Part shown: positions 45,801 through 54,476 of the stretch, one piece after another
Layout of the letters: every line of letters begins with the position of its first letter
Position numbering within the stretch: the stretch's first letter is position 1
NCBI GenBank assembly: GCA_026671195.1
Contig: JAPOHD010000069.1
Span: 124,001-188,000, forward strand
Source of the DNA: Draconibacterium aestuarii
GTDB lineage: Bacteria; Bacteroidota; Bacteroidia; Bacteroidales; Prolixibacteraceae
Length of the DNA: 64,000 nucleotides
Reading direction: 5' to 3'
The notes under the pieces: generated by a model
What the model saw: only the letters and a program-made list of their open reading frames with translations
Database searches by the model: none
Told to the model about the DNA's origin: nothing
Position numbers and translations under genes: made by a program

Positions 45801-48800
45801 ATATACCGAAAAGCATATAGAAAGCACCTTACTTCCAAAACTTGCCGAACTGCGTGAAGATCTAATTGCAGGCAGAGACACCAGCCAGTTATCGGAAGAA
45901 GAAAAAGTACAGGCTAACCAGTTGTTGTACGATATTATTCATTGGAAAAATGTTATTGCTCAAAATACCGCCAACCGCGATACGAATGCAGTCTTTAAGA
46001 AAAACATATCGTTTAACGCCGGTGCGGTTTATTCTAACGAATACACCTCTGACACAACTAATTCAACCTCGTTTGAATACAATACTTTCGTAAATATTGA
46101 ATTTGCTGCCGGAATAAAAATCGACAATGAATCTGGCGCCTGGTTCGATAGTGAATTGGGGGTTACCGCAAAATTCAGATGGGGAACCACTACTAATACA
46201 GGAACAGACACCACCAATAGCCGAAAAGTTGGATATATCCTCGACGACGGTGACATAGGTGATTTTTTCAGTGTGGATATTAAAGAAGATGTTGCATATG
46301 GAGTACCGGCCTTTACCTTAAAGTCAGGGACAACAAGCTGCCCGCACGAACCAGGATCTCAGCCACGAGACGATGCGCGAATTCAGATTTTTCCGCCACA
46401 AATTAACAATGTTCCCATTGGCGGGAAAGCTGTATTTACAGCCAATCTCCTGAACGAAAGTCAGAGCAGGGAAACACGTGAATACCATGTTCGTGTAATA
46501 TCTACCACTAATCCTGACGGAGCTGTTGTAAGTATTGGAGGCAAACAAATCAATAATGCTCCCGCATCTTTCTTCCTCGATTTTAATCAAACTGCAAGCA
46601 TCGCACTAACCGTCGAACGCGGACCTCTTGCTACAACCTACGATTCAATAGGAATAATGATGTTCCCACCCTGTGAATATGCCTTGTGGGAAGACAATGG
46701 TAACATTACAAGCGGTGACACTGCCTGGATCTTCGTCGATTTCCAGAGTGATTGTTCAAACGTTTCGCTGCATTTGCCCGGCGACGGATGGCTTGTAAAC
46801 CAAAACAACAATGATATTCTGAATGTAGCATTTTCCGGATACGATTTAAATAACGAAAAGCTGGAAAGTATTACACTTCAGTTAAAAAAAGGAAATGAAG
46901 GTTGGCTTGATGTTATAACTTACGCCAAAAACGAATTATCGGGGAACTTTTTTGACTATGCTTTTGACGTTTCGGGACTGCCAGATGGTAGTTACAGGCT
47001 TAGGGCGAAGTCATATTGCGGTATCGAAGGTGGTATTTCTTATTCTTCTGAACAAAGCGGGATAATTGACCGAACTTCACTAGCTCCTTTTGGAACGCCT
47101 TCGCCTGCAGATGGATTCTTAAGATTCGGACAAGAAATCAGCGTAACATTCGACAAGGATATCAACTGTAATTTTGCCAGTTACAATCCCAATAAGCCAG
47201 CCCCTTCAGTTAAATTGTTTTTAAATGATTCCACCGAAATTCAGGCAACCATACAGTGTTCTGAAAACCAGGACAAGATTATCATTGTTCCCGACCAGGA
47301 TCTCTTCACCCAACCGGATTTGGAAGGTGTTAGAATTTCTGCAATTGTCGAGAACATCCAGGACATTTCGGGAAATGTTCAGGACTATAAAACCGAATGG
47401 TCGTTCCTGGTGAATGTAAGTCCCGTTTCGTGGAATCCTGAAGAAATCTACAGAACAGTTGTTGAAACAGAAGATGTTGTATTAAGTGCTAATCTGGCCA
47501 ACAGTGCTGTAATAAGTAAATCGTTTACTATATCAGAATGGCCCGACTGGTTAACTCCAGGCATTACTTCGGCTTCCATACTATCCGGCAACAGTTTCAC
47601 CATCCAACTTACTGCGAATAACGACTTAAGTCCCGGATTATATGAGGGGCAGGTTATTGCACTGATAGATGATGTTCCGGAAATTTTAAATGTTACGCTC
47701 GAGCTCTATGCCGAAAATGTAAGCTGGAACATTTATCACCCCGATTTTGAATACAATATGAATATCACAGCCCAGTTTAGTTCCGATGAAACAGATATTA
47801 ATTTATCAACCGGACTTCGGGATAAAATTGCCGCTTTTGTAGATGGCGAATTAAGAGGCATTGGTGAGATTACTTATATCCCTGAACTCGACCGTTATGC
47901 TGCATTTATTAACATTGCAAGTAACATCAGTGGCGAAAATGGAAGTCTGATCGAAGCTGAAGATTATGTGGACGATTTGAGTGTTCAGGACTTGATTTCC
48001 GTATCAGATGATGGCGCGATTTCGAATGCCACCAGATTTAAAAAGAACAATTGGGTAGATTTTGATATTTATGCCACGAAAAATGGAACTTTTGATGTGG
48101 AGTTCAGGCTGGCAAGCATAAAAACCGGCAATGAAGTTGAATTGCATGTTGACGGAGTTCTGAAACAAACTTTTATTCTACCAAATACCGGCAACCTCAG
48201 TTCTTATACAACTTTTGCTACCACAGTTCAAATTGATGCAGGCTCGCATACTTTCCGGATTTTATCAAAAGATGCAGAATTTGATCTTAACTGGATTAAT
48301 TTTCCTGAATATCATGTTAGAAATGCCCACTCAACTGAAATAATTAAATTCAGAATGTGGGACGGTTTAAATGGTATTGAATACGGAGCAATAGAAGAAC
48401 TTACTTTCTTTAGCGATGGTGTTGTGGGAAATGCTATAGAACCATTTATTCTGCATCCGGCGGGTGGCATACAGGAAATGATTCTGGCAAAAGGATGGAA
48501 CTGGATTTCGATAAACAAACAAAGCAATGATATGAGCGTGGGCAAAATATTTGAAAGCATAACTCCTCCTACCTCATTAAACGACATCACGTTAAAATCG
48601 CAAGCAGCTTATTCACAGTTCGCACAGGAAACAGGATGGCTGGGTAATTTATCAAATATAGACTTAGAATCGGGTTATATGATTCATTTAAATACTCATG
48701 CAGATACGTTGAGTTTAATTGGCAAGGCCCCTGAATCAGATGTTTCGATAACACTAAATCCGAAATGGAATTGGATAGGTTATCCAAAACAGGGAATTTT

Positions 48801-49617
48801 ACCCATCGGGGAGGTGCTCATCGGGCTAAATTCAAACGACGGAGATATTATTAAAAGTCAAACCGAATTTGCCGAATACAATTCTGGTACCGCCACATGG
48901 ATTGGTGATCTGGAATTTTTCCAACCCGGGAAAGGGTACCGCTTGTTCGTTTCGTCGGGCGGCAACCTAAACATACCCAAATCGGCCGGTACCGATGAGC
49001 TATCACTGAAACATGAGTACAACATGACAGTTACCGCTATGGTTAATTTTGGGAATAGCACAATTAACCGCGATTATGATTTACGAACATACATTAACGG
49101 GCAACTCCGTGGAGAAATTCCATTGACCTATATTGATCGTTTAAACGAGTACATGGCCTTTTCGATGATTTATGGCGACCGTGCCGATATTGGGGAAGAG
49201 CTAAATATGGTCTTATGGGATCGTTACAATCAAAAGGAGATTCCGTTGTCCTCTTCATCATTAAACTTTACCATCGACAAAATTAACGGCACTATTAATC
49301 AGCCCGTAATTTTATCGCTTCTGAATGGAGAACTGGTTAATGAAACCGATGCGGATGCTTTAAGTTTCAAAACATATCCAAATCCGTTTACCGATGAAAC
49401 AACAATAAGTTATCATATACCTGAACAAACCTATGTTTTGGTAACCATTACCAATGCTTTAGGTAAGGAAATTTTGCGACTTGTTGATGAAGACCAAGTA
49501 AAAGGAAATTACAATTATGTATTTGAAGCCGCAAATCTGGTTTCAGGAACCTATTATTGTAAGATACAGACCAACGAATATGTTGAGACAAAGAAATTGA
49601 TCTTAGTGAAAGATTAA
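42892..49617 (+). CDS. Giant secreted multidomain protein with T9SS C-terminal sorting domain
   Basis: 2241 residues with a long signal peptide (HPKLLLIAALCILLPFMGY). Fibronectin type III-like units lie near residues 165-350 (APTGITASNQ..., then TVDASDGLYTSRVKISW). Carboxypeptidase-regulatory-like units follow near 352, 457 and 550, and an unrecognised region runs to about 1390. A bacterial Ig/SbsA-like unit is near 1400-1505 (PFGTPSPADGFLRFG). Two copies of one domain follow, near 1585 and 2045 (YNMNITAQF and YNMTVTAMV), the first interrupted by a CBM6-like domain (EAEDY to LNWINF, about 1687-1805). Paired GWNWISI/KWNWIGY units fall near 1860-2030. The end is a type A T9SS sorting domain (YPNPFTDETTISYHI to KKLILVKD), so it should pass the outer membrane by type IX secretion. 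Probably a surface adhesin or glycan-binding protein; no catalytic domain recognised. Confidence 0.88.
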   Translation: MKNSTFISFRKGFIFSLHPKLLLIAALCILLPFMGYTERKYPDMSVSVSSNGSDFELSFSYSGAGVVGCSESVVHKFGIYKNTDSSAEIEYTGSGSKSSGTIAYVAGPSNSGSWGLRYQESEDCSWAWCNCVEWAWSGYPRANSSGDRGAGYSVLTYASTSAIKAPTGITASNQEYYDKIVLNWTEATDIPDDQIQYKIYRGSTTSSRTLVHTASGTERTWTDNTIVPNDEYYYWITTYTSDWGGHESPKNSGNAVLGKAKTFTVDASDGLYTSRVKISWEDLSDFAEEIRVERSVPNSSEKEELDILSKNAQAYSDNEAIPGYNHTYYITPIQEVRTFPSLSDQGYIKPNGTIKGSVKSLLGAGVEGVLVCAVPITPNLTLGALSVPAGGYCTTTDIDGYFEIRNIYYFEEAEFEIVPFKAGPVEPHIFSPDTITRILDLNSKLSSGVNFTDESVFTVGGKVTFPVSSTNVECGVPEVEILFDGESRGIFTDSNGEWSYAIQDEGSYTFQPKFLHHYFENTYGDTSTTVFVNDDVIDIDFTDLQIDSIQVKVQGGCGDPVATSVTVQVTSPGNCFNKNYTTDENGLLMLSDLPAREYSVQVIALNPVNSGILDQIGNKPIVIDLTIRDTAEFVSERDSLDITPADTIFLPNNTMSITPADTVYLTVNDTTQGEVIPKADFIYHSPLQVEVDFADAGAEVLTSCKNSDNNPLILMEQNGKYKLLFDVSEELGDCPIKEGKLKIFDFVSDRGDTPIEIPIVNGFAVYEITAGLPEIAESVEHNHEKLLYVIPEVGFLDATPLEYWVTVTGVKTQAPSFITQSPEMPMLILHDPPGDNSYAYVEKGTTIKSFETHEMLIGGEAGAFANLLIGAKIITPFSSNGFGTLIKFSAVAGRDNFDRDGIETTITFNENFSTSSMDNLTGNDGDVYIGASFNQVFAYGDELSFDYDKCEVKVQAVPTIDVNGFATTFVYTEKHIESTLLPKLAELREDLIAGRDTSQLSEEEKVQANQLLYDIIHWKNVIAQNTANRDTNAVFKKNISFNAGAVYSNEYTSDTTNSTSFEYNTFVNIEFAAGIKIDNESGAWFDSELGVTAKFRWGTTTNTGTDTTNSRKVGYILDDGDIGDFFSVDIKEDVAYGVPAFTLKSGTTSCPHEPGSQPRDDARIQIFPPQINNVPIGGKAVFTANLLNESQSRETREYHVRVISTTNPDGAVVSIGGKQINNAPASFFLDFNQTASIALTVERGPLATTYDSIGIMMFPPCEYALWEDNGNITSGDTAWIFVDFQSDCSNVSLHLPGDGWLVNQNNNDILNVAFSGYDLNNEKLESITLQLKKGNEGWLDVITYAKNELSGNFFDYAFDVSGLPDGSYRLRAKSYCGIEGGISYSSEQSGIIDRTSLAPFGTPSPADGFLRFGQEISVTFDKDINCNFASYNPNKPAPSVKLFLNDSTEIQATIQCSENQDKIIIVPDQDLFTQPDLEGVRISAIVENIQDISGNVQDYKTEWSFLVNVSPVSWNPEEIYRTVVETEDVVLSANLANSAVISKSFTISEWPDWLTPGITSASILSGNSFTIQLTANNDLSPGLYEGQVIALIDDVPEILNVTLELYAENVSWNIYHPDFEYNMNITAQFSSDETDINLSTGLRDKIAAFVDGELRGIGEITYIPELDRYAAFINIASNISGENGSLIEAEDYVDDLSVQDLISVSDDGAISNATRFKKNNWVDFDIYATKNGTFDVEFRLASIKTGNEVELHVDGVLKQTFILPNTGNLSSYTTFATTVQIDAGSHTFRILSKDAEFDLNWINFPEYHVRNAHSTEIIKFRMWDGLNGIEYGAIEELTFFSDGVVGNAIEPFILHPAGGIQEMILAKGWNWISINKQSNDMSVGKIFESITPPTSLNDITLKSQAAYSQFAQETGWLGNLSNIDLESGYMIHLNTHADTLSLIGKAPESDVSITLNPKWNWIGYPKQGILPIGEVLIGLNSNDGDIIKSQTEFAEYNSGTATWIGDLEFFQPGKGYRLFVSSGGNLNIPKSAGTDELSLKHEYNMTVTAMVNFGNSTINRDYDLRTYINGQLRGEIPLTYIDRLNEYMAFSMIYGDRADIGEELNMVLWDRYNQKEIPLSSSSLNFTIDKINGTINQPVILSLLNGELVNETDADALSFKTYPNPFTDETTISYHIPEQTYVLVTITNALGKEILRLVDEDQVKGNYNYVFEAANLVSGTYYCKIQTNEYVETKKLILVKD

Positions 49618-49640
49618 TTGGTTATAATTTATACTACAAA

Positions 49641-49680
49641 AGGGCTGCCCTGTAATAAACAGGTAGCCCTTTTTGTTTTT
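49641..49680 (+). terminator. Terminator after the giant T9SS protein gene
   Basis: AGGGCTGCCCTGT (49641-49653) and ACAGGTAGCCCT (49659-49670) pair, followed by TTTTGTTTTT. Confidence 0.85.
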
Positions 49681-49851
49681 ATACCTGGCAAATTGAAAGC
49701 AAAAATATAAGCTATCAATAGTATTAAGTTTGAATTATGACCGCAATCAATCTAGACTTTTCATTAACTTGAATTCAGTGATGTTTTTACTTGAGCGCAA
49801 AAAGATTCAACGTATTTTTTTATATTTACCGTCTTTACAAAATACCGGTAA

Positions 49852-51276
49852 ATGCTTTTCAATTCTCTTGTTTTTCTAATTTTTTGTATTCTGTTTTTTA
49901 GTCTCTTTTGGTTTACCAAAAGCAGGAGTAAGCAAATAAGCTGGATTTATATTACTGTCTTTTCGTTTATTTTTTATGGCTGGTGGGATTGGCGGTTCCT
50001 ATTTTTAATAATAGGTAGCGGATTCATCGATTTTTTTGCAGGACAAGCAATTTATAAATATCCTAGACTCAGAAAATCCTTTTTAATCTTATCGCTAGTG
50101 GGGAATTTGGGATCGCTGGGTGCATTTAAATACAGTAAGTTTATTTTTAGCCAACTCGAACTTTTTCTGGCGAATTTTGACTTGCATGTAAATCTCACAA
50201 AAAATTTCCCACAGTTTATGTACATTCTGCCTGTTGGCATAAGTTTTTATACATTCCAATCGATGAGTTATACCATCGATATATATAAACGAGATCTGGT
50301 TCCCACTAAAAACATTTTTAAGTTTTTTGCTTATTTGTCAATGTTTCCCCAGTTGGTTGCCGGGCCAATTGTACGTGCAAAAACACTCCTTCCTCAGCTA
50401 GACAGATTAAAACGAAGCAACGAAATTGAAAGATGGCATGGATTAAAACTAATTGCTTTCGGCTTTTTTAAAAAGATGTTTATCGCCGACAATCTGGCTC
50501 CCTTGGTAAACTCCGGATTTTCTGATGTAAACAGTACCTCCTCAACCATTTATTGGTGGCTTATAATGGTGGCATTTGCCTTTCAAATTTATTGCGATTT
50601 TAGTGGCTACACTGACATTGCCCGGGGAATTGCGAAATGGATGGGATTTCATTTTAAAATGAACTTCAATCATCCATACAGAGCTACCTCGATCCGAAAT
50701 TTCTGGCAACGTTGGCATATTTCGCTCTCCACCTGGTTTAAGGATTATGTATATATTCCTTTGGGAGGATCAAAAAATGGCAAACTTCGTAGCGATGGAA
50801 ATATGTGGATTACCATGGTAGTATCGGGATTTTGGCACGGAGCTGCCTGGAATTTTATCATTTGGGGCTGCCTTCATGCTTTGTTTTTAAGCATTGAACG
50901 GCTAACCAAATGGCCCAGACTTTTTGCATCAACTCAACTAAAAGGTTTGGCAACTTTTATTGTAATGATACAAGTTTTGGTGGCCTGGGTATTTTTTAGA
51001 GCACAAAATTTAACCGATGCTTTTGTAATTACAAAAAACATGCTGGTCGTTAATTTTAACACCAAATTTCCAATATCTGCTGATATTAGAAATGGATTTT
51101 ACTACGTGCTAATTGCATTAATTATCGAGTATGTGTTATACAATATTAAACTTAAAAGGCTAGTACCCAATCCGAAAAACAGAAAGGTCTTGGATATAAT
51201 TTTAATTGCCACAATGGTTGCAGTAACAATATTTTTGAGAGGGAAAGGACATGAATTTATTTACTTCCAGTTTTAA
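49852..51276 (+). CDS. MBOAT O-acyltransferase (AlgI/DltB family)
   Basis: 474 residues with many membrane spans. The conserved MBOAT pattern is visible: FYTFQSMSYTIDIYKRD, FPQLVAGPIVRA, GFFKKMFIADNLAPLV and the invariant His in GFWHGAAWNFIIWG (His329). It transfers acyl groups, likely acetyl, to an extracytoplasmic polysaccharide or glycan. The following gene overlaps it by 26 bases and encodes a GDS-motif partner, which fits the AlgI-AlgJ/X type of pair for polysaccharide O-acetylation. Confidence 0.93.
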   Translation: MLFNSLVFLIFCILFFSLFWFTKSRSKQISWIYITVFSFIFYGWWDWRFLFLIIGSGFIDFFAGQAIYKYPRLRKSFLILSLVGNLGSLGAFKYSKFIFSQLELFLANFDLHVNLTKNFPQFMYILPVGISFYTFQSMSYTIDIYKRDLVPTKNIFKFFAYLSMFPQLVAGPIVRAKTLLPQLDRLKRSNEIERWHGLKLIAFGFFKKMFIADNLAPLVNSGFSDVNSTSSTIYWWLIMVAFAFQIYCDFSGYTDIARGIAKWMGFHFKMNFNHPYRATSIRNFWQRWHISLSTWFKDYVYIPLGGSKNGKLRSDGNMWITMVVSGFWHGAAWNFIIWGCLHALFLSIERLTKWPRLFASTQLKGLATFIVMIQVLVAWVFFRAQNLTDAFVITKNMLVVNFNTKFPISADIRNGFYYVLIALIIEYVLYNIKLKRLVPNPKNRKVLDIILIATMVAVTIFLRGKGHEFIYFQF

Positions 51277-52225
51277 AAGAATTTTTAAAGAACGGATCGT
51301 TTTATTTATTCCTGTGCTGGCAGGGATTCTGGTCGTGTTCCATTTGGTCGCTCCCCCCTCAGATGGCTTCCGGGTAATTGAAAACAACAGTTTTTGGAAG
51401 AAAAAAACCTTTGATAAAAATAAATACGAAATTGTAGTTTGCGGAGATTCAAGGATATATCGGGGCATCTCGCCAGACCACATGAAAGAAATCCTAAGCG
51501 GTTATAAAATAATAAATTTGGGATATGGAAGTGCCGGCTATGGAGATATAATGCTTAATGAGATAAATAAAAGAATTGATTTTGAGTCGAAAAAAAGTAT
51601 GGTTATTTTGGGTATAACACCTTTAAGTTTAACGCATGAAGGTGAAATGAATTGGCACTTAAGAACGGAATTAGCCACAAAAAAGGAAGAATTAATTGAA
51701 CTTCTCTATTTTAAAAAGATTAGCCAGTTTTTTATACCCTTTACCTTCTCGGAGATGGAAAAACACGTAAAAGGGAAAGATTTCTACACTTCTAAAAAAC
51801 AAGAGTATCTGGATGGTGGATGGGTTGCTACCTATGAAGAAAAGCCGTGGGAAATTGCAGCATTAAAATCCTATAGTACAAGATTCATCAATAATCAGGT
51901 TTTGGAATCAAATATAAACCGATTGGTTAAAGCGACCGGAGAATGGACAGAAAAGGGAATTCAGGTTTTTGCCTTCAGACCGCCAACTACTGAAAAAATG
52001 GTGGCCCTGGAAGATTCTTTAAGCGGGTTTAACGAATCAAATATTCGTGAAAGACTCGAAAATAAAGGAGCGATTTACCTCGACTTTGAAATGGATAAAT
52101 ATACAACTTTTGACGGCAGTCATCTTCAGAAAGAAAGTGCGATCAGATTTTCAAAAGATCTGGCAAATGCAATAGCGAACAACCACCAATCAGCACAAAA
52201 CCTTCATAACTCAAAAAATGAATAA
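51251..52225 (+). CDS. SGNH-type periplasmic acyltransferase partner
   Basis: 324 residues with an N-terminal membrane anchor (IVLFIPVLAGILVVFHLV). VVCGDSRIYRG carries the GDS nucleophile (Ser67), and TFDGSHLQKE carries the matching Asp-x-x-His (Asp288, His291), giving the SGNH catalytic residues at both ends. The gene starts inside the MBOAT gene in another frame, 26 bases before its end, so the two are translationally coupled. Probably takes acyl groups delivered by the MBOAT protein and puts them on the glycan. Confidence 0.85.
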   Translation: MNLFTSSFKRIFKERIVLFIPVLAGILVVFHLVAPPSDGFRVIENNSFWKKKTFDKNKYEIVVCGDSRIYRGISPDHMKEILSGYKIINLGYGSAGYGDIMLNEINKRIDFESKKSMVILGITPLSLTHEGEMNWHLRTELATKKEELIELLYFKKISQFFIPFTFSEMEKHVKGKDFYTSKKQEYLDGGWVATYEEKPWEIAALKSYSTRFINNQVLESNINRLVKATGEWTEKGIQVFAFRPPTTEKMVALEDSLSGFNESNIRERLENKGAIYLDFEMDKYTTFDGSHLQKESAIRFSKDLANAIANNHQSAQNLHNSKNE

Positions 52226-52406
52226 AAAAGCCTGATATTTATACCTGCATTCCCTAAATAAAAAAAACTAAGGCTAAGATTTGATAACGAAGAATGTCTA
52301 GGTATAAATCAATAGATACCAATTTCAAACTTCTGCTGATGAACAATCCCAATAACCTTTGTATTTTTCCATCATTACTTAAACACATCTTCAACAAATG
52401 CCAAAA

Positions 52407-52452
52407 AATAAAAAAACCACGAACAAAGAAGCTTTAACTACTCTGTCCGTGG
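52407..52452 (-). terminator. Terminator of the ammonium transporter gene
   Basis: On the minus strand, CCACGGACAGAG pairs with the near-complement CTTTGTTCGTGG and is followed by TTTTTTTATTTTTT. Confidence 0.75.
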
Positions 52453-52479
52453 CTGAATATATATCTGTTATTGGTTTTC

Positions 52480-53715
52480 TTATTGTCGGGCTACCTCGCC
52501 ATGGTAACCAAAATCAAGTCCTTTAATTTCGTCCATCCTACTTACTTTAACAGGTACAAATTTATTGATCAATTTTAAAACACCGAGTGTAAAAATAAAT
52601 CCCCAGGCTGATGCAAAGACGATTGCGGTAATTTGCTTTAGGAAGAACCCTAAACCACCTCCCATAAAAAGGCCAACCGCGCCATTGGGATTAACAGTTT
52701 TTGTTGCAAAAAGACCAAGCATAATTGTCCCAAATACACCTCCAATTCCATGAACACCCCATACATCCAGTGCATCGTCCCATTTTTGGCGTTCAACAAA
52801 TTTTACTGCCTGATAACACACAATACCCGCACAAATCCCGATAATAAATGCTGTTCCAAGCGTTACATAACCTGCAGCCGGAGTAATGGTTGCCAAACCT
52901 GCCACTGCCCCGGTCATCAATCCAATAAAAGTTGGGCGTTTTCTTCCGGTAGTCCACTCAATTGTTAACCATGTAATCGCCGCTACCGATGCCGATACAT
53001 CTGTATTCAAAAAGGCTTGTGCAGTAATCGCATCTACATCTAATTCGCTACCCGCGTTAAAACCGTACCATCCAAACCAGAGCAAACTGGTACCAATGGC
53101 AACCAACGGAATATTGTTTGGCCCTGAATTTTTCTCGGCGCGTGCTCCCACAAAAAACACAGAAGCCAAAGCGGCAAATCCTGCTGTAGCATGCACCGTA
53201 ATTCCTCCTGCAAAGTCGAGGACACCCCATTCCTGCAAAATACCTCCACCCCACACCATGTGGACGAAAGGATAATACACAAAAATTTGCCAGAGTACTA
53301 AAAAGATTACATACGCTTTAAAGGTTACCCGGTTGATAAATGCACCTGTAATAAGCGCAGGCGTAATAATCGCAAACATCATTTGATAAGCTACAAAAAT
53401 ATACTCGGGGAAATTTCGTTCAGAAGAAAGCGGAGTGCTTGCTGTTACCCCATTCAGGAAAGCCTTATCTAAATTTCCAATGATTCCAAAAAAGTCGGAA
53501 CCTTCGGCAAGAGTGCCACTAAAACACATGGAATAGCCAAATGCAATCCATAAAATGGTTGTTATTCCAAGCGACACAAAACTCTGCATCATAATACTTA
53601 AAATGTTTTTTTTACATCCCAGTCCCCCATAAAAAAAAGCTAGACCGGGAGTCATTAACATTACCAAACTTGTGGCAACAATCATAAAAGTGGTTAAACC
53701 TTTGTCGAACATCAT
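52480..53715 (-). CDS. amt: Ammonium transporter (Amt family)
   Basis: 411 residues with eleven membrane spans expected. Family marks: MLMTPGLAFFYGGL in the first helix, FVHMVWGGGILQEWGVLDFAGG containing the conserved region around the first pore His, and VHGIGGVFGTIMLG with the second pore His. It conducts NH4+/NH3 across the inner membrane. No GlnK regulator gene is adjacent, which is unusual since amt and glnK are often paired. Strong terminator downstream. A TACTTTTG box lies upstream at 53744-53751 on the minus strand. Confidence 0.94.
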   Translation of the reverse strand: MMFDKGLTTFMIVATSLVMLMTPGLAFFYGGLGCKKNILSIMMQSFVSLGITTILWIAFGYSMCFSGTLAEGSDFFGIIGNLDKAFLNGVTASTPLSSERNFPEYIFVAYQMMFAIITPALITGAFINRVTFKAYVIFLVLWQIFVYYPFVHMVWGGGILQEWGVLDFAGGITVHATAGFAALASVFFVGARAEKNSGPNNIPLVAIGTSLLWFGWYGFNAGSELDVDAITAQAFLNTDVSASVAAITWLTIEWTTGRKRPTFIGLMTGAVAGLATITPAAGYVTLGTAFIIGICAGIVCYQAVKFVERQKWDDALDVWGVHGIGGVFGTIMLGLFATKTVNPNGAVGLFMGGGLGFFLKQITAIVFASAWGFIFTLGVLKLINKFVPVKVSRMDEIKGLDFGYHGEVARQ

Positions 53716-54233
53716 AAATTTACTCTTAAGCGTTAAGTTTCGCCAAAAGTAGAAGAATAAGTAAGTGAATTGTCATTTTTTTATCTCATCAAATATCATT
53801 TAGTTACTTTTTTAGCCATTTTCCTTTCATTGCAAAACACAAACAAGACACCCCGCATCATTTTGTCAGACAGGGGAACAAATTACAAAAGACAAATATT
53901 TACACTCCCATTTTGTATTGCGAAGGGGGCTATTTTAAAAATCAGTAAAAATATTGCTCGCATTACTGTTTTAACCAGGGGTCAAAAAAATATCACAAAA
54001 TTGTTTTTTTTATCGGACAAAGCTCAAACCATGATAATTCTCACCTTTTTTAAAACGACTCTAAATTAGCGTGGATTAAAGTTGAGTTAATATTAAAACT
54101 AAGCTATACATTAAAAAGTCTGGGAAATAGAAGATTAAAGTTGATTTTAAATTCGGAGCATACGATCCCTGCAATGAGGATTTTGTCCGTGAAGGGAAAA
54201 ACTACAACACCAACCGTTATGGCCAGTCTTTAG
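53716..54233. other. Gene-free stretch
   Basis: Contains an unsupported plus-strand frame at 53770-54069 (see rejections). Apart from the amt -7 box at 53744-53751, no structured element was recognised. Confidence 0.4.
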
Positions 54234-54323
54234 TTATTCTTGTTGTTTTAAATCACGATAACTTAAATACATAACTACCGACACCAACAACAGAAACAGG
54301 ATTGCATAAATAATTATTGCCAT
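54234..54323 (-). CDS. Candidate 29-residue membrane protein
   Basis: ATG at 54323 to TAA at 54234. It encodes a short hydrophobic helix, IIIYAILFLLLVSVVMY, followed by a polar basic/acidic end, SYRDLKQQE, a classic single-span small membrane protein layout. A weak purine stretch (ATAGG) precedes the start. It lies 150 bases downstream of the nucleoside transporter, same strand. Many transporters have such small subunits or regulators. No homologue is recognised; below the size limit of most gene callers. Confidence 0.4.
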   Translation of the reverse strand: MAIIIYAILFLLLVSVVMYLSYRDLKQQE

Positions 54324-54476
54324 AATGCCTATTTTTAATTTGACACCCAAAATCAGCATCAAATTTATTATGCATTGAATTTACCATTAAAAATAGCAGC
54401 TAAGTCCCTATCTTCATGAAACTTATCAACACCACATGTTGATAGAGAAAAGAAAATAACGATGAAAAACAAGATA

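Noticed and set aside
53770-54069. Plus-strand open frame of 99 codons after the amt gene
   Set aside because: Low-complexity, no start context, no domain and it overlaps the amt upstream region; composition looks like non-coding A+T-rich DNA.
54120-54260. Stop-to-stop plus-strand reading FGAYDPCNEDFVREGKNY as a possible gene relic
   Set aside because: It has no start codon, an in-frame stop directly before it, and overlaps the better minus-strand small protein; not recognised as part of any family.
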